From positions 533,498 to 597,497 of the forward strand of contig MKWG01000043.1 in NCBI GenBank assembly GCA_001899685.1: a DNA stretch of 64,000 bases, written 5' to 3'. The notes below the pieces were generated by a model. That model saw only the letters and a program-made list of their open reading frames with translations, had not been told where the DNA came from and searched no databases. The position numbers and the translations under genes are program-made. Below are positions 38,977 to 48,289 of the stretch, one piece after another. Numbering within the stretch: the stretch's first letter is position 1; every line of letters starts with the position of its first letter. This DNA is from Sphingobacteriales bacterium 44-15 (GTDB lineage: Bacteria > Bacteroidota > Bacteroidia > Chitinophagales > Chitinophagaceae).

Positions 38977-41316
38977 ATGGAATCGAAACTAAGGTTCACT
39001 ACGAAAAAAGTATATACATCGCTTATAATTATAATAGCGGTAATTCAGGCAGGCTACGCACAATACAGTCCGCAGCAACCGTTTAAAGGCGTTATGGGCA
39101 AAACGCTTGAAGAATCTGTTCCTTACAAAATTGAATACAATAAAAAGGCGGCGCCCGGAGCTCCCAATGTGGTATGGATACTGATTGACGATGCCGGTTT
39201 TGGCGCTACCAGCGCATTTGGCGGATTAGTAGAAACACCTAATATCGAAAAGCTGGCCAATAACGGGATACGTTTCAGTAATTTTCATACAACAGCTATC
39301 TGCTCGCCAACAAGGGCGGCCTTATTAACCGGCCGCAATCATCATTCGGTTCACGTAGGTATGTTAACTCCCGCTGCAAAAGATTTTCCCGGATACGACA
39401 CACGGATGCCTTTTGAAAAAGCAACCATCGCGGAGATACTTCGCGAAAACGGGTACAATACCTTTGCCGTTGGGAAATGGCATTTAACACCGGTAGCAGA
39501 GAATTCGCAGGCCGGGCCGTTTAACCGCTGGCCCACAGGCAGGGGGTTTGATCACTTTTACGGTTTTCTGCCGGGAGCCACAGACCAATGGCATCCTGAA
39601 TTATGGGAAGACCAGACCAGGCTGGATATTGAGCCTAATACCACTCACCTGAACCAATTGCTGGCGGATAAAGCTATAAAGTACATTGCCAATCAAAAAT
39701 CAGCAGCTCCCGATAAGCCTTTCTTCCTGTACCTGGCAACCGGCGCCACTCATTCGCCGCACCAGGTGGCTAAAGAATGGATCGATAAATACAAGGGCAA
39801 ATTTGATTTTGGTTGGGATAAGTACCGCGAATCAGTTCTTGAGCGCCAGAAAAAGCTCGGTGTTATTCCCGCCAATGCCATATTGCCTCCAAGGAACCCG
39901 GGCGTTAAGGCATGGGATTCCCTGTCGGCCAAAGAGAAACAGGCATTTGCTCATTTCATGGAAGTATATGCGGCCTTCTATTCCTATACCGATCATGAAA
40001 TTGGCCGTATCGTAAACTATCTCGACCAGATTGACCAGTTGGACAATACGCTGATCGTATTAGTGCTGGGCGATAACGGAGCAAGCAAAGGCGGCACCCA
40101 AACCGGAACTGTTAACGAAGCCATCAACCAGCTAAAAGGCGAAGCAAAGATAGATGCTATTCTAAAGTCCCGCGATATCATCGGCACAGATGAGTCAAAC
40201 ACCGATTATCCCGTGGGATGGGCAATGGCCGCAAACACACCTTTTAAATACTGGAAAACAGATGCTAATTCCGAAGGCGGTACACACAGCCCGCTGATCA
40301 TTTACTATCCAAAAGTAATTAAAGATAAAGGCAGCGTGAGGAACCAGTATGGCCACGTAATTGATATTTTGCCAACTACACTGGAACTGGTACACGGGCA
40401 GATCCCCGAAGTGATCAATGGCTACAGGCAGGATTCCGTTGAAGGAACGAGCCTTGCTTATGCGGTCAGTCAGCCCGCGGCTTCATCGCGGCATACTGTA
40501 CAGTACTACGAAATTTCCGGGTCAAGGGCAATCTACAAGGACGGGTGGAAAGCTGAGACCTGGCATACCCAGGGTGCAGGTTTTGATAAAGACGTATGGG
40601 AGCTTTACAACCTGGATAAAGATTTTAACGAGCTGCACGACCTGGCGTCCGGCCGGCCTGAAAAGCTGCAGGAGCTGCAACATGTATTTGACGAAGAAGC
40701 CCGTAAATACAACGTTTACCCGTTAAAGGACTTTACAACGGCTAAGCTGGCCCAGGGCCGCAGCATTTACAGCTATCAATCAGATATTACACTTTATCCC
40801 GGAGTAGATAACCTGGTAGGCGTAAGCACACCGGTCTATAACGGAAAATCATTTGTTGTAACGGCAGAAACAGTCATCCAATCAGGAAAAGAAGAAGGTG
40901 TTCTGTTTGCTATAGGCGGAGAAAAAAGCGGTATCAGTCTCTTTATCAAGGATGGCAAATTCCAGTATGCCCACAAGGCCGACAACAAAACTGACTACCT
41001 CATTGCCGATAAACCCATCCCCACAGGAAGGGTCAGCTTTAAGCTGGAATATAATTTTACCAATGCAGGCGGGCCAAACGATATTGCCGGAACAGAAACC
41101 ATTTTTATCAATGATCAGAAAGTCGGGCAAAGAAGTCTCACCAAAAAGCAGGCCCGTATTGTAAGCTCCAATCGCACTGATGGAACAGATGTGGGCCGTG
41201 ATCTGCACAGCGTTGTATCTGATAAATATCAAAGCCCGTTCAACTTTACCGGGAAGATCAGGAAAGTAACCATCAAATTTTTGCATGACTCAGAAAGCGC
41301 AGCTTCTGACGATTGA
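38977..41316 (+). CDS. Arylsulfatase (Cys-type, AtsA-like) with C-terminal extension
   Basis: APNVVWILIDDAGFGATSAFGG; FGly motif CSPTRAALLTGRNHH; start chosen at MESKLRF. Confidence 0.93.
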   Translation: MESKLRFTTKKVYTSLIIIIAVIQAGYAQYSPQQPFKGVMGKTLEESVPYKIEYNKKAAPGAPNVVWILIDDAGFGATSAFGGLVETPNIEKLANNGIRFSNFHTTAICSPTRAALLTGRNHHSVHVGMLTPAAKDFPGYDTRMPFEKATIAEILRENGYNTFAVGKWHLTPVAENSQAGPFNRWPTGRGFDHFYGFLPGATDQWHPELWEDQTRLDIEPNTTHLNQLLADKAIKYIANQKSAAPDKPFFLYLATGATHSPHQVAKEWIDKYKGKFDFGWDKYRESVLERQKKLGVIPANAILPPRNPGVKAWDSLSAKEKQAFAHFMEVYAAFYSYTDHEIGRIVNYLDQIDQLDNTLIVLVLGDNGASKGGTQTGTVNEAINQLKGEAKIDAILKSRDIIGTDESNTDYPVGWAMAANTPFKYWKTDANSEGGTHSPLIIYYPKVIKDKGSVRNQYGHVIDILPTTLELVHGQIPEVINGYRQDSVEGTSLAYAVSQPAASSRHTVQYYEISGSRAIYKDGWKAETWHTQGAGFDKDVWELYNLDKDFNELHDLASGRPEKLQELQHVFDEEARKYNVYPLKDFTTAKLAQGRSIYSYQSDITLYPGVDNLVGVSTPVYNGKSFVVTAETVIQSGKEEGVLFAIGGEKSGISLFIKDGKFQYAHKADNKTDYLIADKPIPTGRVSFKLEYNFTNAGGPNDIAGTETIFINDQKVGQRSLTKKQARIVSSNRTDGTDVGRDLHSVVSDKYQSPFNFTGKIRKVTIKFLHDSESAASDD

Positions 41317-41341
41317 TTAAAAAACTTTTAAAAATAAACAA

Positions 41342-43180
41342 ATGAGAGAACAACTGACACTACACAGCACATGGATCAAATTGTTGCTTTTTGCCTTTGT
41401 TGTACTAAGTACGCAGCAAAGCTATGCACAGGATGACCAGCCATACCAGGGCGTAGCGGGGAAGACCCTGGCCGAATCAAAGGAATGGTGGCCTAAACAA
41501 GTAAAAGCGCCAAAAGGGGCTCCCAATATTGTATGGATCTTATTAGACGATGTAGGCTTCGGCGCCTCCGGTACTTTTGGCGGGCTGATCAACACTCCTG
41601 TTTTCGACAGCCTGGCCAACAACGGGATCCGGTACACCGATTTCCACGATGCCGGCATATGCGCTCCCACGCGGGCAGCTTTGCTTACCGGCCGTAACCA
41701 CCACTTTGTAACTGAAGGCGGATTTTCACATAAAAGCAATTCTGCCGGTTTCCCGGGATGGTTCGGGCGCATACCGGCCAAAGATGGTACTATCGCAGAA
41801 ATACTGCGTTCATACGGTTACAATACCTTTGCCGTTGGCAAGTACGGTTTAACACCGGATGAGGAAGCTACAGATGCAGGGCCCTTTGATCGCTGGCCTA
41901 CCGGGAAAGGCTTTGAGCATTTTTTTGGATTTCTGGAATCGGCCACAGATCAGTATAAGCCAAACCTGGTTGAGGACAACACGCACATTAAGCCCGACGG
42001 CAGGCATTTAAATGCCCAGATAACCGATAAGGCCATTGAGTATATCAGCAAACAAAAAAAAGCGGCCCCGGACAAACCGTTCTTCCTGTATTATGCTCCG
42101 GGAGCAACCCACACTCCTCACCAGGTAGGTAAAGAATGGAGCGACCTTTATAAAGGAAAATTTGACGAAGGATGGGATGTGTACCGGGAAAAAACATTAG
42201 CCAATCAAATTAAACTGGGACTTGTACCGGCAAATGCCAAACTGCCCGACAGAAACCCGAACGTGAAAGCATGGAATACCCTGAGCGCTGATGAAAAACG
42301 TCTCTATGCCAGGTTTATGGAAGTTTATGCCGGATATTTAACGTATACCGATCATGAGATAGGCCGGGTGATCAACTACCTGAAAAGTATTAACCAGTTA
42401 AACAACACGCTCATATTCCTCATTATTGGCGATAACGGCGCTACCAAGGAAGGCGGCTTTTATGGGGCTATTAACAAAAATCCCATCCGCAACTATTCCG
42501 GCGATTATTTCAAAGAGAATCTGGCTGATATTGATGTAATAGGCACCCCTGAAGGTCATCATACCAGTTACCCTATCGGGTGGTCGCAAGCTGCCAATAC
42601 ACCGTTTAAATACTGGAAAAATGATGCCAATGCCGAGGGCGCTACACATACACCACTGGTTGTCTTCTATCCCGATAAGATCAGGGAAAAAGGCGGTATA
42701 CGTAATCAATATGGCCATGTTATAGATCTGCTGCCCACCACGCTGGACTTTATCGGACTGAAAGCACCGGCAGAAATACGTTCGGTAAAGCAGGATACCC
42801 TGCAGGGCATTTCCTTATACTATTCGGTATTTAATAAGGATGCTTCTTCCCGGCATAATACCCAATATTACAGCATATTCGGATCCAGGGCCATCTATCA
42901 CAACGGCTGGAAGGCGGGTGTTTTTTATCATCCCACTCAAATTGATTTCCTAAGAGATCATGACGCGGCGCTTACTAATAAATATGATAACGACCAGTGG
43001 GAATTATATAATCTCAATAGCGACTTTAATGAGCGGACAGATCTAGCAAAAAAATATCCTCAAAAGCTGGAAGAGCTTAAAAAAGTTTTCGAAGAAGAGG
43101 CAAAGAAAAATAACATCTATCCCCTGATCGGTTGGGATGATATTTACCAGGGCAAGGTTCACAAAAACTTTGCGGACTAA
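41342..43180 (+). CDS. Arylsulfatase (Cys-type, AtsA-like), paralogue lacking the C-terminal extension
   Basis: APNIVWILLDDVGFGASGTFGG; FGly motif CAPTRAALLTGRNHH. Confidence 0.93.
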   Translation: MREQLTLHSTWIKLLLFAFVVLSTQQSYAQDDQPYQGVAGKTLAESKEWWPKQVKAPKGAPNIVWILLDDVGFGASGTFGGLINTPVFDSLANNGIRYTDFHDAGICAPTRAALLTGRNHHFVTEGGFSHKSNSAGFPGWFGRIPAKDGTIAEILRSYGYNTFAVGKYGLTPDEEATDAGPFDRWPTGKGFEHFFGFLESATDQYKPNLVEDNTHIKPDGRHLNAQITDKAIEYISKQKKAAPDKPFFLYYAPGATHTPHQVGKEWSDLYKGKFDEGWDVYREKTLANQIKLGLVPANAKLPDRNPNVKAWNTLSADEKRLYARFMEVYAGYLTYTDHEIGRVINYLKSINQLNNTLIFLIIGDNGATKEGGFYGAINKNPIRNYSGDYFKENLADIDVIGTPEGHHTSYPIGWSQAANTPFKYWKNDANAEGATHTPLVVFYPDKIREKGGIRNQYGHVIDLLPTTLDFIGLKAPAEIRSVKQDTLQGISLYYSVFNKDASSRHNTQYYSIFGSRAIYHNGWKAGVFYHPTQIDFLRDHDAALTNKYDNDQWELYNLNSDFNERTDLAKKYPQKLEELKKVFEEEAKKNNIYPLIGWDDIYQGKVHKNFAD

Positions 43181-43257
43181 TGTTATATCAAACGTGAAAC
43201 GGCGGGCAAGTCTCACCTCTCACAAAGCAACACGAAAAATTATTGTTGACATTGCAC
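43181..43257 (+). repeat. Small MITE/REP-like element, copy f (77 bp)
   Basis: Begins directly after the sulfatase stop codon; about 90% identical to copy e. Confidence 0.75.
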
Positions 43258-43503
43258 CAGATTATCTGCATGATCTCTTTTGCATCAACCTTCTACGCAT
43301 CCCATCTGAATGTAATTGCTTGAGAAGATACAGCAATAAGTCTCTTTTATCCGGAATTACGCCACGGCACGCCAATCAGCGATCCCTGGGCATGAACTAT
43401 TTATGCATTCAATAAACTTAAAAAATTTACGTTGAATATCAAATATTTAGGATTTAAGCGGTATTATAATAATTATTAATCAAAACAAAAATCCTGGCTT
43501 AGC

Positions 43504-45612
43504 TTGCGGATCACTTTCAATTTCACAATGAGCAGGTATTTTATAATCTATGTAACTATTATCTTGTTTAGCTGCAACATAGCACATGCGCAGGTAGTTT
43601 TAAGCGATACCGTCAAAAGCCTTGAGGAAATCATTATTATTAAAGAAAAGCAAACCAAGGATTCAAGATCAGGAGCTGTAAAGCTGAGCCACTCGGATAT
43701 TTTATTAATTCCAAGTTTGCTTGGATCAAATGACCCTTTAAAAGCATTGCAAACCCTGCCCGGGATTATTAATGGCGGAGATGGTAATGCAGGACTGTAT
43801 GTGAGAGGCAGTGATCCCGGGCAAACGCAAATATTATATAACGGCATACCGGTATATAACCCCAATCATTTATTCGGGCTGTACTCTGTTTTTAATCCCA
43901 ATAGCATTGGCAGCATAAGTATATACAAATCTGCCCCGCCGGCATGGTACGGAGATCGCCTGGCAGCTTTTGTGGACGTAGAGAGTAACTGGAAAAGACC
44001 AGACTCGGTGCGGCTTAATCTTGATATAGGATTACTGGCAAGTAGTATAGGACTCAAAACCCCGGTCTCAAAAAAAACATTTGCAGACCTGCAGATACGA
44101 AAATCATACATGAATTACACTGTCTGGCCTATAGTAAGCTCCATGACTAAAAAAGGGCGGAGCTATGATAAGATCAGGTATGACTTTTATGATCTTAACA
44201 TAGGTATAAAGCACCAGCTTAATGATAACAACAGCCTGTCATTATCATTATATAACGGTGAAGACCGGTTTCACCTTGCCATTTCAGACAGCAGTAACCA
44301 CCATGCCATGCAATGGGGCAACCTGCTTGCCGGTCTGCAATGGAATGGTTATTTTAAAAACCAGGTATCGCTGGTAAGTAAACTTTACTATACCGGATAC
44401 AAGTTTAGCTTCGGAGTGACTCTTGGAGATATTTATGCCAGGATCATTAACCGCATTCAAACAACTGGGTTTGAAAATAAATTGACAAAGCAATGGAAAG
44501 ATCACGTTCTTAATGCAGGTATTTCTTTTAAATATCATACTATAAGTCCGTACAACACCACCTCAGATATAAACGGAGAGCCCAACACCGGGGATAATAT
44601 ACTGACACAACATGCTTTTGAAACAAATTTCTTTATAAATGATGGTATAACGTTCTCACGAAAGTGGTTTACCAATATAGGGATCAGGTATACGCAGTTT
44701 AATTATAAAGGAGACAGGGACAGTACTATCAACAGGAAGGCTTATCGCTGGATAGCTCCTTCTTTAAGCCTCCGTTATACAATTACCAACGAGCTGTTTT
44801 TAAGGCTTGGCGCCAATATTAGCTATCAGCCACTGCATTTAATTCCCGTAAGCACGAATGCTTTACCTATTGATTTCTGGATTGCAGACAATGAATTAAT
44901 GAAACCTTCAACAGCAAAACAATTTTCATTAGGCATATATACACAGCACAAAAAATCATACGAAGCCTATCTTGATTTGTTTTACAAACGCATGGACCAT
45001 CTAATGGAATACACCGGTTACTTTTCACAGGAACAGCATGATGATATTACCCGCCAGTTTTATTACGGTAAAGGAAACAGTTATGGCGCCGAAATATTAT
45101 TAAAGAAAACCAGCGGAAAGCTTACCGGTAGCATTTCATATACATTCTCACGCAGCTTACGGCAATTTGCAATGATCAATGATGGTAAGCAATTCCCATT
45201 TAAGTATGACCGTCCCAATCAGCTCGTCATTACCGCTCATTACACTTTAACAGAAAAGGTAAGCTTAAGCGCTTTATTTACATTTTGCGACGGCAGCACC
45301 TACACGCCGGAAATGGCAAGATATATGATAAGGGATAATGTAATAACCGAATACGGAGATTATAACAGTAACAGAATTGCAGCATATCACCGGCTGGATC
45401 TTTCCCTGGTGTATAAAATGAAGCCTCTCGGGAAGTTTAAGCAGGAAATGAATTTCTCTGTTATAAATGTATACAACCACAAAAATGTTTTGTACAACTA
45501 TTATAAATATTCAGGAGAATTATCAGGCAGCCACCCTTATATAAAAAGCGAGATGAGAGATATATCTGTGCTTCCGATTATACCGAGCGTGGTGTACAAA
45601 TTAAGTTTATGA
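43504..45612 (+). CDS. TonB-dependent receptor
   Basis: Plug domain NDPLKALQTLPGIINGGDGNAGLYVRGSDPGQTQILYNGIPVYNPNHLFGLYSVFNPNSI. Confidence 0.92.
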   Translation: MRITFNFTMSRYFIIYVTIILFSCNIAHAQVVLSDTVKSLEEIIIIKEKQTKDSRSGAVKLSHSDILLIPSLLGSNDPLKALQTLPGIINGGDGNAGLYVRGSDPGQTQILYNGIPVYNPNHLFGLYSVFNPNSIGSISIYKSAPPAWYGDRLAAFVDVESNWKRPDSVRLNLDIGLLASSIGLKTPVSKKTFADLQIRKSYMNYTVWPIVSSMTKKGRSYDKIRYDFYDLNIGIKHQLNDNNSLSLSLYNGEDRFHLAISDSSNHHAMQWGNLLAGLQWNGYFKNQVSLVSKLYYTGYKFSFGVTLGDIYARIINRIQTTGFENKLTKQWKDHVLNAGISFKYHTISPYNTTSDINGEPNTGDNILTQHAFETNFFINDGITFSRKWFTNIGIRYTQFNYKGDRDSTINRKAYRWIAPSLSLRYTITNELFLRLGANISYQPLHLIPVSTNALPIDFWIADNELMKPSTAKQFSLGIYTQHKKSYEAYLDLFYKRMDHLMEYTGYFSQEQHDDITRQFYYGKGNSYGAEILLKKTSGKLTGSISYTFSRSLRQFAMINDGKQFPFKYDRPNQLVITAHYTLTEKVSLSALFTFCDGSTYTPEMARYMIRDNVITEYGDYNSNRIAAYHRLDLSLVYKMKPLGKFKQEMNFSVINVYNHKNVLYNYYKYSGELSGSHPYIKSEMRDISVLPIIPSVVYKLSL

Positions 45613-46439
45613 TGAAAATATTGTTTTCTCTGCTGATCATAATATGCTGTACCGCCTGTAACAAAGCGGTAAACACCAAAACCTTCGCGCCTAAGTTTGT
45701 TGTTGAAGGCTGGATTGAAAATGATGATTTTCCCGTGGTCAAGCTTACTCATAATCTTCCTGTTGATGCGGTACTTGATTCCGCCCAGTTAGAGGAAATT
45801 GTTATTCGTTGGGCGAAAGTAGAAGTACAAACAGACGACGCCTCCGAAATATTGACCCTTGTAAGAGATAAAAATATATTTCCATACTACATTTACAAAG
45901 GCACACAATTAAGGGGAAAAACCGGCAAAAAGTATAAGCTGATCGTGACGTATGCGGAAAATGTATTAACAGCAGAGACCAGCATACCCGGTAAGCCACT
46001 CATTGATAATGTAAACTTTTATAAGGTAGACGACAGCTCTTACCAGGTAAATCTTTCCTTTACCGATAATGCCGGCAGCAAAGATTATTATCGCTTTTAC
46101 ACAAAACCAGACAGCTCAGCACTATATAGCCCTACTACTCCCGGCGGTTTCAGCGATGCGTTATTTAATGGCAGGAGTGTTTCCTTTCAGTTGTTCCGCA
46201 ACCGTTATTCCAATATCTCGCCTTATACCGGAGCTTATTTTCATTACGGTGATAAAGTGAATGTAAAGCTGACAAACATGGACAGTATAAGCTTTACCTG
46301 CTGGGAAGCAATAAGCAGGGAAACCGCACGAATACCTTTTTTGAACAGTGGCGGCGATATACCATCCAATATCAGGGGAGCGGCTTTAGGAATATGGTAT
46401 GGCGCAGCTTCCAGCGTTCATACAGCCATTGCATATTAA
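45609..46439 (+). CDS. DUF4249-family lipoprotein
   Basis: 4-bp ATGA overlap with the upstream TonB-dependent receptor; KFVVEGWIENDDFPVVKLTHNLP; CCTACN lipobox. Confidence 0.75.
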   Translation: MMKILFSLLIIICCTACNKAVNTKTFAPKFVVEGWIENDDFPVVKLTHNLPVDAVLDSAQLEEIVIRWAKVEVQTDDASEILTLVRDKNIFPYYIYKGTQLRGKTGKKYKLIVTYAENVLTAETSIPGKPLIDNVNFYKVDDSSYQVNLSFTDNAGSKDYYRFYTKPDSSALYSPTTPGGFSDALFNGRSVSFQLFRNRYSNISPYTGAYFHYGDKVNVKLTNMDSISFTCWEAISRETARIPFLNSGGDIPSNIRGAALGIWYGAASSVHTAIAY

Positions 46440-46440
46440 A

Positions 46441-46464
46441 AAAGGCAGTCCGGGGACTGCCTTT
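46441..46464. terminator. Bidirectional terminator hairpin between convergent genes
   Basis: AAAGGCAGTC-CGGG-GACTGCCTTT between 46439(+) and 46483(-). Confidence 0.75.
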
Positions 46465-46482
46465 CAGATCAAAAAAATCTTC

Positions 46483-47799
46483 TTATTTAAACTTGTCAGT
46501 GAAATCTTCGTAATCTGCCTTCAGCTCTTCAAACCCGCTGTCACTAAAAGTTTCAAAATCAATTTTAGAGCCATCTCCAAATACTAATATCGCGTCTACG
46601 TAAGGATCAAGCTCACAGTATTCGCTTCCGTCAGACAGTGGCAAGCAATATTCTTCTCCGTATTTAACGGCATATTCCAGAGAAGAAATAATTTCACTGG
46701 TCTGTGTATTCACTACTACCGCTTTCGTGTATTTCTGCATCACCTCCGCTTCATTTCGTGCATCGCGCACGTTCGCAGTATCCTGGGCCTGGTAGTATTG
46801 TTTTTCAGCTGCAAAGTATGCCGGAGTGTCATACTCCACATTGCCAAAATAATCATACCAGTCAGGATATTCAATATCCTGCCTGTTGGCAACATATTGG
46901 TCAATATCCGCCCACATAGCAATTTTTATATTCCCAATAGTAATAAGCGAATTGGCTGAGCTCAAAATATCATTTACTTCTTCTGCATCCTGCAACTGCT
47001 GAAGATTAAAATTTTTGTTGTTGCTGTTAACTGCAAATTCAAAGATCTGGGCATCTGCCTTCTTTATGCTCAATACTTCGTCAACGATATTATTTTCATT
47101 TTTAAACACATTGCTGAAACTATATTCGTCCATCGTTATTTTAGTATCGGTAGTTTTAGGCAGCCCATCGCTATAATATGCATGGGTAGAAGAAAGCGTT
47201 AATACGGTTGCCGACCCTACTTTTAAATCGCCTGAGATTTCAGAAGGAAGCTCATAAGTATCCTCACCGTTAGCGGATGTTGCCTGTATACCACTGCTTT
47301 TATAAGTAAGCGTTAAATTAGCGTCGTTAACCGTGCCATTTTTCGCAGAAGGGAATATGAAACTCAGCCTGTCTGATGAGGCAGCCTTATCCCATTCTTT
47401 GGTTGAGGAATTATAAGTAAAAATGCCGTAAAGCTCATTTAATCCTTTTTGCCGCTTTGAAGGCTTGTTGATCTCTGCTACGGCTTTTAACACTGCGCCA
47501 ACTTTTTTTGATTTCCTGCTTATATTCAGCATCTGCCTTGCTTCGTAGTTTATGTCCGGGGTATTTAAATCGCCTAACGCCTCCAACACTGTTACAGCCT
47601 GCAAATCAGGAACATTTTCAATTTTTTTGATAAAATCCCTGCCTTCTTTCTCTAAAAATGCCTTATTATTTTCAACAGAGGCTTTGTTATAGGGAAGTTC
47701 AAACAAATCGGTAGTGTCTGTGGTTTCATCTTTGCTTTTTTTACAACTGAAAGCAAACAGACATACACCAAGCACTAACACTAACTGGTAGATTTTCAT
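46483..47799 (-). CDS. Hypothetical lipoprotein
   Basis: MKIYQLVLVLGVCLFAFSCKKSKDE lipobox; 438 aa ORF. Confidence 0.7.
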   Translation of the reverse strand: MKIYQLVLVLGVCLFAFSCKKSKDETTDTTDLFELPYNKASVENNKAFLEKEGRDFIKKIENVPDLQAVTVLEALGDLNTPDINYEARQMLNISRKSKKVGAVLKAVAEINKPSKRQKGLNELYGIFTYNSSTKEWDKAASSDRLSFIFPSAKNGTVNDANLTLTYKSSGIQATSANGEDTYELPSEISGDLKVGSATVLTLSSTHAYYSDGLPKTTDTKITMDEYSFSNVFKNENNIVDEVLSIKKADAQIFEFAVNSNNKNFNLQQLQDAEEVNDILSSANSLITIGNIKIAMWADIDQYVANRQDIEYPDWYDYFGNVEYDTPAYFAAEKQYYQAQDTANVRDARNEAEVMQKYTKAVVVNTQTSEIISSLEYAVKYGEEYCLPLSDGSEYCELDPYVDAILVFGDGSKIDFETFSDSGFEELKADYEDFTDKFK

Positions 47800-47920
47800 T
47801 GAATGTCAATTTAAAGATTACAAATAAGTACAAAAATAACTAACGCCGTAACGTTAATATAATTATATACATATTTTATTTTTTGATACTATTTCGGAAT
47901 AAATAAGAGCTCCTGCCTAA

Positions 47921-48274
47921 AGCCTTCCTGGTAAGCTTTTCTACCTGTCCGCCGTTTCTGATGTACAGGGTAATTTTTCCATTGAAGCGGAAAGAGGATC
48001 CACCATTGAGTTTTCTTATGTAGGCTATGCCAAGCAAACCATAAAAGTGGGAGCGCAAACCAGTATCGATATTGTAATGCAGACTGCGGAAAACAAGCTG
48101 AATGAGGTGGTTGTAGTAGGTTGTAATACGCAAACCAGGCACAACCTTAATAGCGTATGGAATTGCCAGCTTCAAGATAACCTGCAGCCGCCCCAAAGCG
48201 ATTATAGCTTTACACCCGGAAAAATTACAGGTATCCGGCTAAAATGTATTAAACATTATATAGTAAGATGGTGA
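47921..48274 (+). pseudogene. SusC-type N-terminal domain remnant
   Basis: VSDVQGNFSIEAERGSTIEFSYVGYAKQTIKVGAQTSIDIVMQTAENKLNEVVVVGCNTQTRHNLNSV in one frame; no barrel downstream. Confidence 0.75.
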
Positions 48275-48289
48275 CAATTATTAAAGTTT

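Noticed and set aside
47876-48196. 106-aa minus-strand ORF
   Set aside because: Antisense to the SusC pseudogene fragment, which explains the region better.
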